Part shown: positions 44,177 through 52,724 of the stretch, piece after piece
How positions within the stretch are numbered: position 1 is the first letter of the stretch
Layout of the letters: the number at the start of each line of letters is the position of its first letter
NCBI GenBank assembly: GCA_029975475.1
Contig: JARKPB010000015.1
Location: 1 to 64,000, forward strand
Direction of reading: 5' to 3'
Length of the DNA stretch: 64,000 bases
Origin: Anaerolineaceae bacterium
GTDB lineage: Bacteria; Chloroflexota; Anaerolineae; Anaerolineales; Anaerolineaceae
Notes under the pieces: generated by a model
Database searches by the model: none
What the model saw: only the letters and a program-made list of their open reading frames with translations
What the model was told of the DNA's origin: nothing
Program-made: the position numbers and the translations under genes

Positions 44177-44635
44177 TCAGCCTCTTAACGCACTCAGAAT
44201 TTCTTCCGGCGTCTTCGCCTGCATCAAACCAGATACGATTTGCGGGTTCTGCAGCAGCCCGGCGACTTCCTGCAGGGTTTCAACCTGCGACTTGGGCTGG
44301 TCGAGCGCCAGCATGATCACCAGCCGCACGGGCACCGCCTCATCCGGGTTCACCATGTTGCAAAACGCCACTTCATGCGATAAAGTGGCGAGGGCAAGGG
44401 ATGACTTTTTTACGTATTCAATATCCACGTGCGGAATTGCGGCATTAATATCACCCATCAACGGCAAACCGGTCGGCATGCTCGCTTCGCGTTTCAACGC
44501 GGCTTCGATAAAGCCGTCGTGCACGCAGCCGCTGGCATGCAGCACATTGCCCAGACGGGTGATCACTTCGCTTGAATCGGCTGCGTCGAGATTGATCAGG
44601 ATCGCTTCAGGTCGGAGCAGGTCAAGGATGGACAT
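44177..44635 (-). CDS. PTS EIIA domain protein (fructose/mannitol/galactitol type)
   Basis: A 152-residue EIIA of the PTS-2 fold with active-site His69 in DINAAIPHVDIEYV, and the usual AALKREASMPTGLPL before it. It accepts phosphate from HPr and passes it to EIIB. It is the first gene of the operon, just downstream of a SorC-type operator region. It could alternatively be a regulatory (Ntr-type) EIIA, but the adjacent EIIB and EIIC argue for transport. Confidence 0.92.
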   Translation of the reverse strand: MSILDLLRPEAILINLDAADSSEVITRLGNVLHASGCVHDGFIEAALKREASMPTGLPLMGDINAAIPHVDIEYVKKSSLALATLSHEVAFCNMVNPDEAVPVRLVIMLALDQPKSQVETLQEVAGLLQNPQIVSGLMQAKTPEEILSALRG

Positions 44636-44672
44636 AAAAGCTCTTGAAAAATGGTTGATTTAGGAAAACAAA

Positions 44673-44770
44673 CGCACAAATGTTATCCATTTATACAAGA
44701 CATTAAATAAATATGAATGGAAACGCACATTTGTGAACCGAAGGTACAATTTACTACACAAATGTTACAA
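44673..44770. promoter_or_regulatory. Triple operator-like repeats and PTS promoter region
   Basis: Three similar 16-mers share a CACA-(AAT or TTT)-TG(T) core: CGCACAAATGTTATCC (44673-44688), CGCACATTTGTGAACC (44724-44739) and TACACAAATGTTACAA (44755-44770), spaced 51 and 31 bases. The middle one contains the palindrome CACATTTGTG. A minus-strand promoter TTCATA-16-TATAAA (44717-44690) is bracketed by the first two. They are candidate sites for the SorC-type regulator encoded at 44848. Confidence 0.6.
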
Positions 44771-44847
44771 TTTGGCACGATTGGTATCCTATTCCCTTAA
44801 ACTTCAACTGTGCGTACATCCGGCGTGTACCTTAAGGACGGTTTCCC

Positions 44848-45822
44848 ATGGATGACGAAACCCACGACCTGCTGGCGACTGTGGCCAGCCTCTATTATGA
44901 AGAAAATCTGACCCAGGATCTCATTTCTGAGCGGCTGGGTTACTCGCGTTCCTATATCTCCCGCTTGCTGACCGAGGCGCGCAAAGAAGGCATCGTCGAA
45001 ATCCACATCAATCACCGTTTGCAGCGCGATAAACCCCTGGAAGAGCGCCTGAAACAGCAGTTTCAATTAAAAGATGTCCGCATCCTGCGCACTCCCGGCA
45101 CGACCTATGCTCAGATGCTTCACCGCCTTGGGGCGCTGGGCGCTTCATTTTTGGAAGAAAAATTAAGTGATGACACTGTTCTGGGTGTCTCCTGGGGCAC
45201 AGCCCTTTACGAAGTCGCTCTGGCGCTGCATGAACAGCGTTACCCCAACCTGAAAGTGGTGCAGCTGCTCGGCACAATCGGCACCATCGAACCGCACCTT
45301 GACGGTCCTGGCATTGTGCGCAGCTTCGCTCGTTCGCTTGGCGCCCAGTATTTCACCCTGCCCGCCCCCTGGCTGCTCGATAACCGCATGGTTCGCGATG
45401 CGCTCTACTCTGACAGTCACATGCGTCAGGTCCTCGACCTGACCGATATGCTCGACCTTGCCTACGTTGGGATCGGCACGATCGTGCCGCAGTATTCCAG
45501 CCTGGTGCAGGCTGGTTTTATCACCCCCGATGATGCCGTTCGCCTTCAGGAGACCTTCATCGTCGGCGATGTGTGCGGCCAGCTGATTGACATCCAGGGG
45601 AATTTGCGCGAAAACCCGATCCCCGGGTATGTTTTTGGAATTAAAGCTGAAAATCTGCGCAAGGTCCCGCTGGTCGTCGGCGTGGCTGGCGGCCGGCTGA
45701 AGGCTCCGGCGATATTAGGCGCGCTGAATTCGCGGTTGGTCAATGTGCTCATCACCGATGAAGAAGCTGCCAACCATCTCTTGCTGCTCAACGAAGCGGT
45801 CGAGACCGCTCCGCGGGTCTAG
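44848..45822 (+). CDS. SorC/DeoR-type sugar-binding transcriptional regulator
   Basis: A 324-residue regulator. The N-terminal helix-turn-helix (YYEENLTQDLISERLGYSRS followed by YISRLLTEARKEG) precedes a large sugar-phosphate-binding domain (VLGVSWGTALYEVALALHE; TIGTIEPHLDGPGIVRSFAR; DLAYVGIGTI). Members respond to phosphorylated sugars. It is divergent from the PTS operon and ends 61 bases before the E1 alpha gene, so it likely controls both. Between 45823 and 45883 no gene is seen. Confidence 0.88.
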   Translation: MDDETHDLLATVASLYYEENLTQDLISERLGYSRSYISRLLTEARKEGIVEIHINHRLQRDKPLEERLKQQFQLKDVRILRTPGTTYAQMLHRLGALGASFLEEKLSDDTVLGVSWGTALYEVALALHEQRYPNLKVVQLLGTIGTIEPHLDGPGIVRSFARSLGAQYFTLPAPWLLDNRMVRDALYSDSHMRQVLDLTDMLDLAYVGIGTIVPQYSSLVQAGFITPDDAVRLQETFIVGDVCGQLIDIQGNLRENPIPGYVFGIKAENLRKVPLVVGVAGGRLKAPAILGALNSRLVNVLITDEEAANHLLLLNEAVETAPRV

Positions 45823-45883
45823 GAAACATTGTTTCATTAACACTCACCACTCAAGCGGTGATAAATCAATAAAGGCAAACCAT

Positions 45884-46903
45884 ATGATCCATCCATCTCA
45901 AGAATATGCGCTTGACCCGAAACGGGCAAAGCAGGTTCTCAAGGAGCTCGGCCCAGAGACCGGCCGCAAGTTCCTCGAGACCATGTATACCATTCGCGCC
46001 TTTGAAGAAAAGGCGGAAGAACTTTACGGTCTCGGTAAAGTCCACGGCACCATGCACCTGTCCATCGGCCAGGAAGCCAGTGCGGTCGGCACCTCCAATG
46101 CGGTTCGCAAGGGATACGACTACCTGCTGAACCACCACCGCGGTCACGGCCACTGTATCGCCTGGGGTTCTGACATCGACCGCATGATGGCAGAATTTAT
46201 GGGCAAAGAAACCGGTTTTTGCCGCGGGCGCGGCGGTTCAATGCACATCGCCGATATAGAGAACAACAATCTCGGCGCTCAGGGGATTGTTGCCGGAAGC
46301 CTGCCGATTTCCGTCGGGGTTGGCCTCTCCATCAAACTGCGCCAGACTGATCAAATCTGCCTGGTGATCTTCGGGGACGGCGGCAGCAATGAAGGCGCTT
46401 TCCATGAGTCATTAAATATGGCCTCCATCTGGAAGCTGCCGGTGCTCTTCCTCTGCGAAAACAATCAATACGGCATGTCCATGTCAGTCAAGCGCTCCAT
46501 GAATATTGAAAACATCGCCGACCGCGGCGCTTCCTACGGGATCCCTTCACGGATTTATGACGGCAATGATGTCCTTGCCGTGTATGATGCGGTCAAGTGG
46601 GCGGCTGATACCATTCGCTCCGGCAAAGGCCCGGTCCTGCTGGAAGCCAAGACCTACCGCTGGCGCGGTCATTCCAAGAGCGACCGCCAGCTCTACCGCA
46701 CGCGCGAGGAATTAAAAGAATGGCAGGCGCTGGACCCTATTCCGCGTTTCGCTGCCCGCCTGGTCGAAGCCGGCTACCTCAAAGATTCGGATGTTGAAAC
46801 CATCCGCGCCGGCGCCTATCAAACCATTGAAAATGCGGTTGCCTATGCTGAAGCCAGCCCTGAACCCGATGTTGCCACTCTGATGGAAGGTATCTATGCT
46901 TGA
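45884..46903 (+). CDS. 2-oxo acid dehydrogenase E1 component, alpha subunit
   Basis: A 339-residue thiamine-diphosphate enzyme subunit (PdhA/AcoA/BkdA1 group). The TPP motif is visible as [20 protein letters not shown] with the closing NN; earlier [11 protein letters not shown] and RGRGGSMHI are typical. It decarboxylates a 2-oxo acid and transfers the acyl to lipoyl-E2. Whether the substrate is pyruvate, acetoin or a branched-chain oxo acid is not settled. ATG 45884 is chosen; upstream in-frame codons lie in the regulator gene. It overlaps E1 beta by 8 bases. Confidence 0.92.
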   Translation: MIHPSQEYALDPKRAKQVLKELGPETGRKFLETMYTIRAFEEKAEELYGLGKVHGTMHLSIGQEASAVGTSNAVRKGYDYLLNHHRGHGHCIAWGSDIDRMMAEFMGKETGFCRGRGGSMHIADIENNNLGAQGIVAGSLPISVGVGLSIKLRQTDQICLVIFGDGGSNEGAFHESLNMASIWKLPVLFLCENNQYGMSMSVKRSMNIENIADRGASYGIPSRIYDGNDVLAVYDAVKWAADTIRSGKGPVLLEAKTYRWRGHSKSDRQLYRTREELKEWQALDPIPRFAARLVEAGYLKDSDVETIRAGAYQTIENAVAYAEASPEPDVATLMEGIYA

Positions 46904-47921
46904 GAAATTTCCCGTCAACCCCCCGGCCCCCGAAGGCCGCGTGATTACCTGTGTCGAAGCGCTGCGTGAAGGTCTGCGCCAGCTCATGGAGCAGGATCCC
47001 TCTATCTTCCTCATCGGTGAGGATATCGGCGTCTACGGCGGCGCTTTTGGCGTCACCGCTGGTTTGGTGGATCAATTTGGCGAAGAGCGCGTCCGCGACA
47101 CACCCATATCCGAGGCTGCTCTCACCGGGGCTTGCGTTGGTTCGGCGCTGACCGGCATGCACCCCATTGGCGAAATGCAGTTCTCAGACTTTGTCGTCCT
47201 GGCGATGGAGCAGCTGGTGATGCAGGCTGCCAAAATTCGATTTATGTTCGGCGGCAAAGCCAGCGTGCCCATGGTCATGCGCCTGGCGGCCGGTTCCGGC
47301 ACCGGCGCGGCTGCCCAGCACTCCGAGAATCTGGAAAACTGGTTCGTCCACGTCCCCGGTCTCAAAGTGGTCATGCCCTCCAACGCCTACGAAGCCAAGG
47401 GCTTGCTGGTCTCGGCGGTCTATGACGGCAACCCGGTGATGTTCTTTGAAAACAAACTGATGTATAAGACCTCCTGCGCGGTGCCCGAGGAGCTCTACTC
47501 CATCCCGCTTGGCAAAGCCAACGTCGCGCGGGCCGGCAAAGACCTGACCATCGTCGCCACCTCCATCATGGTGCAGCGTTCGCTGGAAGCCGCCAGACAG
47601 CTCGCCGCCGAAGGTATTGAACTGGAAGTGGTGGACCCGCGCACGCTCAACCCGCTGGATGACGAGACCCTGGTCAACTCGGTGATCAAGACCGGCAAAT
47701 TGCTCATTGTCCATGAAGCCGTCCAGACCGGCGGCTTTGGCGGTGAAGTCGCTGCCCGCATCGCTGCCAGCCCGGCCTTCGGTTATCTCGAGGCTCCCAT
47801 CCGCCGCCTGGGCGGCAAAGATATGCCCATTCCTTATAACCGCAATTTGGAAAAGCATGCTGTTCCGCAGGTCGAGGATATTGTTGAGGAGGCGCGCAAA
47901 CTGGTGCGCGGCGCATACTGA
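46896..47921 (+). CDS. 2-oxo acid dehydrogenase E1 component, beta subunit
   Basis: A 341-residue transketolase-like beta subunit. Conserved are [20 protein letters not shown], the [20 protein letters not shown] region, and [16 protein letters not shown] at the C-terminal domain. It pairs with E1 alpha in an alpha2beta2 tetramer. Starts overlap the E1 alpha end and its own stop overlaps the E2 start by one base (TGATG), so translation is coupled across all three genes. Confidence 0.94.
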   Translation: MLEKFPVNPPAPEGRVITCVEALREGLRQLMEQDPSIFLIGEDIGVYGGAFGVTAGLVDQFGEERVRDTPISEAALTGACVGSALTGMHPIGEMQFSDFVVLAMEQLVMQAAKIRFMFGGKASVPMVMRLAAGSGTGAAAQHSENLENWFVHVPGLKVVMPSNAYEAKGLLVSAVYDGNPVMFFENKLMYKTSCAVPEELYSIPLGKANVARAGKDLTIVATSIMVQRSLEAARQLAAEGIELEVVDPRTLNPLDDETLVNSVIKTGKLLIVHEAVQTGGFGGEVAARIAASPAFGYLEAPIRRLGGKDMPIPYNRNLEKHAVPQVEDIVEEARKLVRGAY

Positions 47922-49255
47922 TGCCAAAAGCAGTGATCCTACCCAAGTTTGGTTTTAATCAAGAAACAGCGGAGATCGTTCGCTGGCTGGTCAAAGAGGG
48001 CCAGACGGTTGACCAGGGCGATCCGCTTTGCGAAGTGACCACCGACAAGATCAACATGGAAGTGGAAGCCACCGCTTCGGGTGTGGTCGCCGGGCTGCAG
48101 TTCCCCGAAGGTGCCACCGTGCCGGTCACCACGGTGATCTGCTACATCCTCGCCCCCGGTGAGACCCCCGCGGCCATCCCGGCGGCTGCCCCGGCCCCGG
48201 CGGCCTCTTCCCCCGCTCCCGCCCCGGCTCCGGCTGCTCCGCCGCCTTCCTCCGCCCCTGCCGCGGTTCCGGCCACTCCCCTGGCGCGCCGCGCCGCCGC
48301 GGTGGAAGGCGTGGATCTCAGCTCCCTGGCTGGCTCCGGTCCCGGCGGGCGCATCACCAAACAGGATGTCCTCGCTGCTCAGTCCCCGGCTTTACCCGGT
48401 AAAGTCAACGCCACCCCGGCCGCGCGCCGCCTGGCAGCGGAAAGCGGGATTGATCTGACCACGGTGCGCGGCTCCGGCCCTGGTGGGCGCATCCAGTCCG
48501 CTGATTTGCCCGCTCCCCGCCCGGCGGTCTCCGCCGCGGTTTCTGTGCCTGTCCCGGCGGGTGCGGCCCAGGCTATCCCCCTGGCCGGTGTGCGCAAGAT
48601 CATCGCCGAGCGCATGCAGCAGTCCGTCCAGCAAATTCCGCACTTCCTGATCTATATGGATGTGGATATGACCCGTGCCGAAGCGCTGCGCCAGTCGCTC
48701 AACCCGCGCTACCCCGAGCCGCGCGCAAAGGTTTCGGTTACCGCGCTGATTGTCAAGGCTATCGCCGGCGCTCTGCGCCAGTTCCCGCTGCTCAACAGCC
48801 ATTTTGTCAACGACACCATCTACCAGTTTAACGCGGTCAATGTAGGCGTGGCTGTCGCCCTGGAAGGCGGGCTGATTGTCCCGGTGATTAAAGACGCCGA
48901 CCAGAAGAGCATCTTCCAGATCGGCGACGACCTGGCCGAGGTGAGCGCGCGCGCCCGCCAGAACCGCCTGACCCCCGCGGATATCGAGGGCGGCACCTTT
49001 ACCCTTTCCAACCTGGGCATGTACGGCGTGGATTACTTCACCGCCATCATCAACCCGCCCCAGGTCGGCATTCTCGCCGCCGGGCGCATCACGCGCCGCT
49101 TCGTGCCGGATGAAAACGATCAGCCCGTGGCGCGTTCGATCCTCACCATTTCGCTTTCAGCCGACCACCGGGTGATCGACGGCGCCGCCGGGGCACAGTT
49201 CCTGGCTGCCGTGCGCACCGCGCTGGAAAACCCGAACGTATTACTGGAAGCTTAA
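47921..49255 (+). CDS. 2-oxo acid dehydrogenase E2 (dihydrolipoyl acyltransferase) with two subunit-binding domains
   Basis: A 444-residue E2. The N-terminal lipoyl domain carries the lipoylated Lys43 (TTDKINMEVEA). An Ala/Pro-rich linker follows (about 81-117). Then there are two successive peripheral-subunit-binding-like domains, about 118-153 (ATPLARRAAAVEGVDLSSL; GPGGRITKQDV) and 164-197 (ATPAARRLAAESGIDLTTV; GPGGRIQSADL). The catalytic CAT domain ends with SADHRVIDGAAGAQFL, whose HxxxD pattern is intact. Most E2 proteins have only one such binding domain. A terminator follows. Confidence 0.93.
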   Translation: MPKAVILPKFGFNQETAEIVRWLVKEGQTVDQGDPLCEVTTDKINMEVEATASGVVAGLQFPEGATVPVTTVICYILAPGETPAAIPAAAPAPAASSPAPAPAPAAPPPSSAPAAVPATPLARRAAAVEGVDLSSLAGSGPGGRITKQDVLAAQSPALPGKVNATPAARRLAAESGIDLTTVRGSGPGGRIQSADLPAPRPAVSAAVSVPVPAGAAQAIPLAGVRKIIAERMQQSVQQIPHFLIYMDVDMTRAEALRQSLNPRYPEPRAKVSVTALIVKAIAGALRQFPLLNSHFVNDTIYQFNAVNVGVAVALEGGLIVPVIKDADQKSIFQIGDDLAEVSARARQNRLTPADIEGGTFTLSNLGMYGVDYFTAIINPPQVGILAAGRITRRFVPDENDQPVARSILTISLSADHRVIDGAAGAQFLAAVRTALENPNVLLEA

Positions 49256-49276
49256 CGGTCGTCTCACTTTCCCGAT

Positions 49277-49322
49277 CGCAGGGGCACATCAACGCTGCAG
49301 CGCGGCCGCCCCTGCGCTTTTA
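49277..49322 (+). terminator. Terminator after the E2 gene
   Basis: CGCAGGGGC at 49277-49285 pairs with GCCCCTGCG at 49308-49316 across a long 22-base loop, then CTTTTATT. Probably ends the regulator/E1/E2 transcript. Confidence 0.65.
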
Positions 49323-49337
49323 TTGAACTGTCTAAGT

Positions 49338-50009
49338 ATGACCGACTGGTTGCGAGCTGTAATTTTTGATATGGATAACACCCTGGCGGATACCACCCGG
49401 GTGTACGAGCAGGCGCTGGTTGACCTGGCGCGGCAGCATCTGGCCGCCCCGCCCACCGCCCGCGAACTGCTGCGCCATTTTGGCACCCCCACTCCGCGCA
49501 TCCTGGCCCACTTCGCCCCGCCGGAGCAGGTGGCGGTGATGATGGCCGACTGGCCCAATCACATCCTGCGCTACCGCGAGCAGATCTGCCTCTTTCCCGG
49601 TGTGCGGGGCCTGCTGGAGGAGTTTCGCGCCGCCGGGCTGCGCCTGGGGGTGGTGACCTCGCAGGTCAACGCTGAATTTGACATCGTGCGCGCCGAGGTG
49701 GGTCTGGATGACCTCATCGAGGTGTGGATTAACTCCGAAATGGTCGCCCGCCCCAAGCCCAATCCCGACCCCGTCCTGGCGGCCGTTCGCCGCCTGGGCA
49801 TCCTCCCGCTGCAGGGTGTGATGGTCGGCGATTCGTTCAACGACCTCGAAGCCGGCCAGCGCGCCGGCCTGCGCATCGGCGCGGCGCTGTGGGGCGCGCT
49901 TAACCCCCAGCGGCTGCTGGCTTACCGCCCCCATTTTATCTTCCGCCAGGTGGAAGAAATGCGCGTCCTGCTGGATCAGACCGCGCTGCGCCCCGCCTTT
50001 GTTGGCTAA
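49338..50009 (+). CDS. HAD-superfamily phosphatase (phosphoglycolate phosphatase-like)
   Basis: A 223-residue HAD hydrolase. Motif I is VIFDMDNTLADTT with the nucleophile Asp; motif II VVTSQVN; motif III is the Lys of RPKPNPDP; motif IV GDSFNDLEAGQRAG. A cap insertion between motifs I and II is of the helical type. Substrates may be phosphoglycolate or other small phosphates. No good ribosome-binding site precedes ATG 49338; an in-frame TTG at 49323 is an alternative. It lies behind the E2 terminator. Confidence 0.85.
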   Translation: MTDWLRAVIFDMDNTLADTTRVYEQALVDLARQHLAAPPTARELLRHFGTPTPRILAHFAPPEQVAVMMADWPNHILRYREQICLFPGVRGLLEEFRAAGLRLGVVTSQVNAEFDIVRAEVGLDDLIEVWINSEMVARPKPNPDPVLAAVRRLGILPLQGVMVGDSFNDLEAGQRAGLRIGAALWGALNPQRLLAYRPHFIFRQVEEMRVLLDQTALRPAFVG

Positions 50010-50035
50010 TTTAACTCAATTTTTTGGAGAACCTC

Positions 50036-50329
50036 ATGGCTACCCTTCAAACCAACCTTGATCTGCCCGGCAAATCCGGCGCTGAAGCCTACCAGGCGGC
50101 AGTCCGCGCGCTGCCCAAAGCCGGTTTCCCGATTTGGAAGCTGCGCGAGATCGCTTACCTGGTGATGGCGAAAAAAGTCGTTGAGCAGGGAGAAATTGAC
50201 TGCAACTTGATGATTCGCCCCGGCATGGGCGCCGGGCTGACCCTGGCCTGCGACGGACTGAGCGCGGAAGAACTGGCCCCCTACAGTGAAGCAGTCTTTA
50301 CCGCCCTGCGCGCCGAACTGGGGCTGTAA
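50036..50329 (+). CDS. Small conserved-looking hypothetical protein (97 aa)
   Basis: MATLQTNLDLPGKSGAEAYQ onward, 97 residues with no membrane segment. It looks like a compact alpha/beta protein (IWKLREIAYLVMAKKVVEQG; NLMIRPGMGAGLTL). ATG 50036 has GGAG 8-10 bases upstream. It follows the HAD gene by 26 bases and may be co-transcribed. Function is not recognised. Confidence 0.6.
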   Translation: MATLQTNLDLPGKSGAEAYQAAVRALPKAGFPIWKLREIAYLVMAKKVVEQGEIDCNLMIRPGMGAGLTLACDGLSAEELAPYSEAVFTALRAELGL

Positions 50330-50523
50330 GCGGGGCCGTCCGCGTTCAGGCTCAGCGCCGCGGAGCCGAGGGGGTCATCCAGCAGCCAGTTCAGTCCCTC
50401 CTGCCCGCCGTTGACCGTGCGCGCGGCGATGATCTGCCCGGCCGCGCTGCAGCGTGTGCTCACCTGCTGGCTGCTGCCGTCCACCAGCAGTTGGCAGCGC
50501 GGCGGCAGTATTCTTCTCATCAC
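50330..50523 (-). pseudogene. Remnant of an RHS/YD-repeat core protein
   Basis: On the minus strand the sequence reads QLLVDGSSQQVSTRCSAAGQ then IIAARTVNGGQEGLNWLLDD and PLGSAALSLNADG. This resembles the conserved RHS core, where an A-GQ-VAMR-like segment is followed by LNWLL-DHLGSTSLTLNADG. The normal H-L of DHLGS is changed to P-L (DPLGS), no upstream or downstream RHS repeats are present, and the frame runs into the neighbouring gene. It is best seen as a decayed fragment. Confidence 0.55.
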
Positions 50524-50584
50524 TGTTCCCCATGCTCATCAGGGGCAAAGAGAAAGAAACAGCCGGTCATTGGAACGCGAAATC

Positions 50585-50612
50585 TTGACAATTAGAAAAT
50601 AAATTCTATAAT
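50585..50612 (+). promoter_or_regulatory. Consensus promoter of the GH5 gene
   Basis: TTGACA at 50585-50590, a 16-base spacer, and TATAAT at 50607-50612: both boxes match the consensus exactly. The expected start is about 50619, giving a 100-base leader that contains the palindrome at 50654-50675. Confidence 0.8.
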
Positions 50613-50643
50613 TAACTTTGCCTCGCCGCACTTTACCATCTCC

Positions 50644-50675
50644 ATTCGTTTCGATTCGTTTTTTCAAAAACGAAT
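50644..50675 (+). promoter_or_regulatory. Palindromic operator-like element in the GH5 leader
   Basis: A perfect inverted repeat has ATTCGTTTTT at 50654-50663 and AAAAACGAAT at 50666-50675 separated by TC. A direct copy of its half-site, ATTCGTTT, occurs at 50644-50651. Placed just downstream of the promoter, it suggests a repressor operator. Confidence 0.6.
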
Positions 50676-50720
50676 GGTGTAGAATCATTGTATCCATTTC
50701 TTTGATTCAGCGAGGGCAGC

Positions 50721-52598
50721 ATGATCCACATCCACGGCAGCGATTTTAAAGACGAACTGGGCCGCACCCTCCTGCTGCGCGGGGTCAACCTCTCCGGCAG
50801 CAGCAAAGTCCCCTTCAGCCCCAACGGCGCCAGCCACCTCAAGCAAACCTTCCTTAACCACCGCGAGCTGACCTTCACCGGCCGGCCCTTCCCCCTCCAC
50901 GAAGCCGATGAGCACTTCCGCCGCCTCAAATCCTGGGGCATGCTCTTCCTGCGCTTCCTCATCACCTGGGAGGCCATCGAGCACGCCGGACCGGGCGAAT
51001 ATGACCAGGAGTACCTTGACTACCTGCGCGCCGTCATCCAAAAAGCCGGCCAGCACGGCATCCAGGTCTTCATTGACCCCCACCAGGATGTGTGGAGCCG
51101 CTTCACCGGCGGCGACGGCGCCCCCGGCTGGACCCTCGAAGCCCTCGGCATGGATCTCTCCCGCCTGGCCGAGACCGGCGCCGCCATCGTCCACTGCCTG
51201 CACGGCGACCCCTTCCCGCGCATGATCTGGCCCTCCAACTACGACAAGTACGCCGCCGCCACTATGTTCAGCCTGTTCTTCGGCGGCAGCGACTTTGCCC
51301 CCGCCCGCAAGATCGAGGGCATCCCCGTCCAGGAGTACCTGCAAAGCCATTACATTAACGCGGTCAAGCAGGCCGCCGCGCGCCTGGCCGACCTGCCCAA
51401 CGTGATCGGATACGACACGCTCAACGAGCCCAGCAACGGCTGGATCGGGAAACGCGTTCTTGACCGCGCTGAAGGTCTCTTGTTTCAGGGAGAAGTCGCC
51501 AGCCCGCTCCAGGCCATGGCTCTCGCTGACGGCATCCCCCAGCGCCTGCCCGTCTGGGAACAGGGTCTGCCGCGCCGCCGCATCGTGGACGAGCGTCTGG
51601 TCAACCCGCGCGGCCTGCGCCTGTGGCGCGACGGGGTCGAAGATGTCTGGCGCGAAGCTGGCGTCTGGCAGCCCGGCGCGGACGGTCAGCCCATCTTGCT
51701 GCGTCCCGCCCACTTTTACATCGTCGACGGCCGCGAGGTGGATTTCTGCCGCGACTACATGCGCCCCTTCATCAACCGCTTTGCTGCCGAGATCCGCTCG
51801 GTTCATCCCAACGCCCTGATCTTCATGGAAGTGCCGGTCGAGCTCGAACTCCCGCAGTGGGGCGAGCAGGACGCTGCCAAAATCGTCAACGCCAGCCACT
51901 GGTACGACAACGTTACCCTTTTCATGAAGGATTTTTACGGCTGGTTATCCGCGGATGTGCGCACCGGGAAACTGGTGTTGGGCCCCTGGGCGGTGCGCGC
52001 CCTCTTCCGCCGCCAGATCGCCGCCATCAAAACCGAGTCCGAGACCCGTCTGGGCGGCGTTCCCACCTTGATCGGCGAATTTGGTATTCCCATGGATATG
52101 CACAACCGTTCCGGCTACAGGCGCGGCGATTTCAGCCGACAGGAGCGCGCCCTCGAAGCATCCTACCAGGCACTTGAAGCTAACCTGGTCAGCAGCACCC
52201 TGTGGAACTACACCGCCGACAACACCAACGAGCGCGGTGACATGTGGAACGGCGAAGACCTCAGCGTGTTCAGCCGCGACCAGCAGGCAGACCCGCAGGA
52301 TATCAATTCCGGCGGACGCGCCCTGCGCGCGGCTGTGCGTCCCTATCCCATCGCTACCGCCGGCCGGCCGCTGAAGCTGCGCTTCTCCTACCGCGACAGC
52401 CGCTTCGAATACGAATTTGAACACGACCCCGCTGTGCAGGCCGAGACCGAGATCTACCTGCCCGCGCTGCATTACGGCGGCGGCTGCCAGGTCAGCGTCA
52501 GCGACGGCGAGTATGAGCTGCGTATCTCCGAACAGCGCCTCATCTACCGCCATTCCGACCGCCGCAGCACGCATAAAATCCGCGTGCGCCCGGTCTGA
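50721..52598 (+). CDS. GH5-type glycoside hydrolase (endoglycoceramidase / steryl-glucosidase-like)
   Basis: A 625-residue cytoplasmic glycosidase, since no signal peptide is visible. The GH5 (beta/alpha)8 barrel has GVNLSGSSKVP near the N-terminus, WGMLFLRFLITWEAIEHAG, DPHQDVWSRF, the acid/base Glu236 in YDTLNEPSNG and the nucleophile Glu453 in LIGEFGIPMDM. A C-terminal beta-sandwich domain follows. This layout resembles endoglycoceramidases and fungal glucosylceramide or steryl-glucosidases. Its codons are richer in G/C-ending triplets than neighbouring heat-shock genes, a possible sign of transfer. Confidence 0.8.
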   Translation: MIHIHGSDFKDELGRTLLLRGVNLSGSSKVPFSPNGASHLKQTFLNHRELTFTGRPFPLHEADEHFRRLKSWGMLFLRFLITWEAIEHAGPGEYDQEYLDYLRAVIQKAGQHGIQVFIDPHQDVWSRFTGGDGAPGWTLEALGMDLSRLAETGAAIVHCLHGDPFPRMIWPSNYDKYAAATMFSLFFGGSDFAPARKIEGIPVQEYLQSHYINAVKQAAARLADLPNVIGYDTLNEPSNGWIGKRVLDRAEGLLFQGEVASPLQAMALADGIPQRLPVWEQGLPRRRIVDERLVNPRGLRLWRDGVEDVWREAGVWQPGADGQPILLRPAHFYIVDGREVDFCRDYMRPFINRFAAEIRSVHPNALIFMEVPVELELPQWGEQDAAKIVNASHWYDNVTLFMKDFYGWLSADVRTGKLVLGPWAVRALFRRQIAAIKTESETRLGGVPTLIGEFGIPMDMHNRSGYRRGDFSRQERALEASYQALEANLVSSTLWNYTADNTNERGDMWNGEDLSVFSRDQQADPQDINSGGRALRAAVRPYPIATAGRPLKLRFSYRDSRFEYEFEHDPAVQAETEIYLPALHYGGGCQVSVSDGEYELRISEQRLIYRHSDRRSTHKIRVRPV

Positions 52599-52650
52599 GT
52601 GCAACTTTTTTGCCGCGGCGGCATCCAACCTTTTATACAAAGGTGTCAGT

Positions 52651-52669
52651 TCCGCCGTTATACGGCGGA
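52651..52669 (+). terminator. Hairpin between the GH5 gene and lpd
   Basis: TCCGCCG at 52651-52657 pairs with CGGCGGA at 52663-52669 around TTATA, followed by TTGGTTTAG. A short stem with a poor T-run; probably a weak terminator. Confidence 0.45.
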
Positions 52670-52724
52670 TTGGTTTAGAATTGAGCCAACCTGCATAAAA
52701 CTTCGCGATACGGAGAGAATACGA

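Noticed and set aside
50281-50523. An independent 80-residue gene on the minus strand
   Set aside because: It reads as part of an RHS core with lost key residues and overlaps the end of the 97-residue gene, so it is listed as a remnant.
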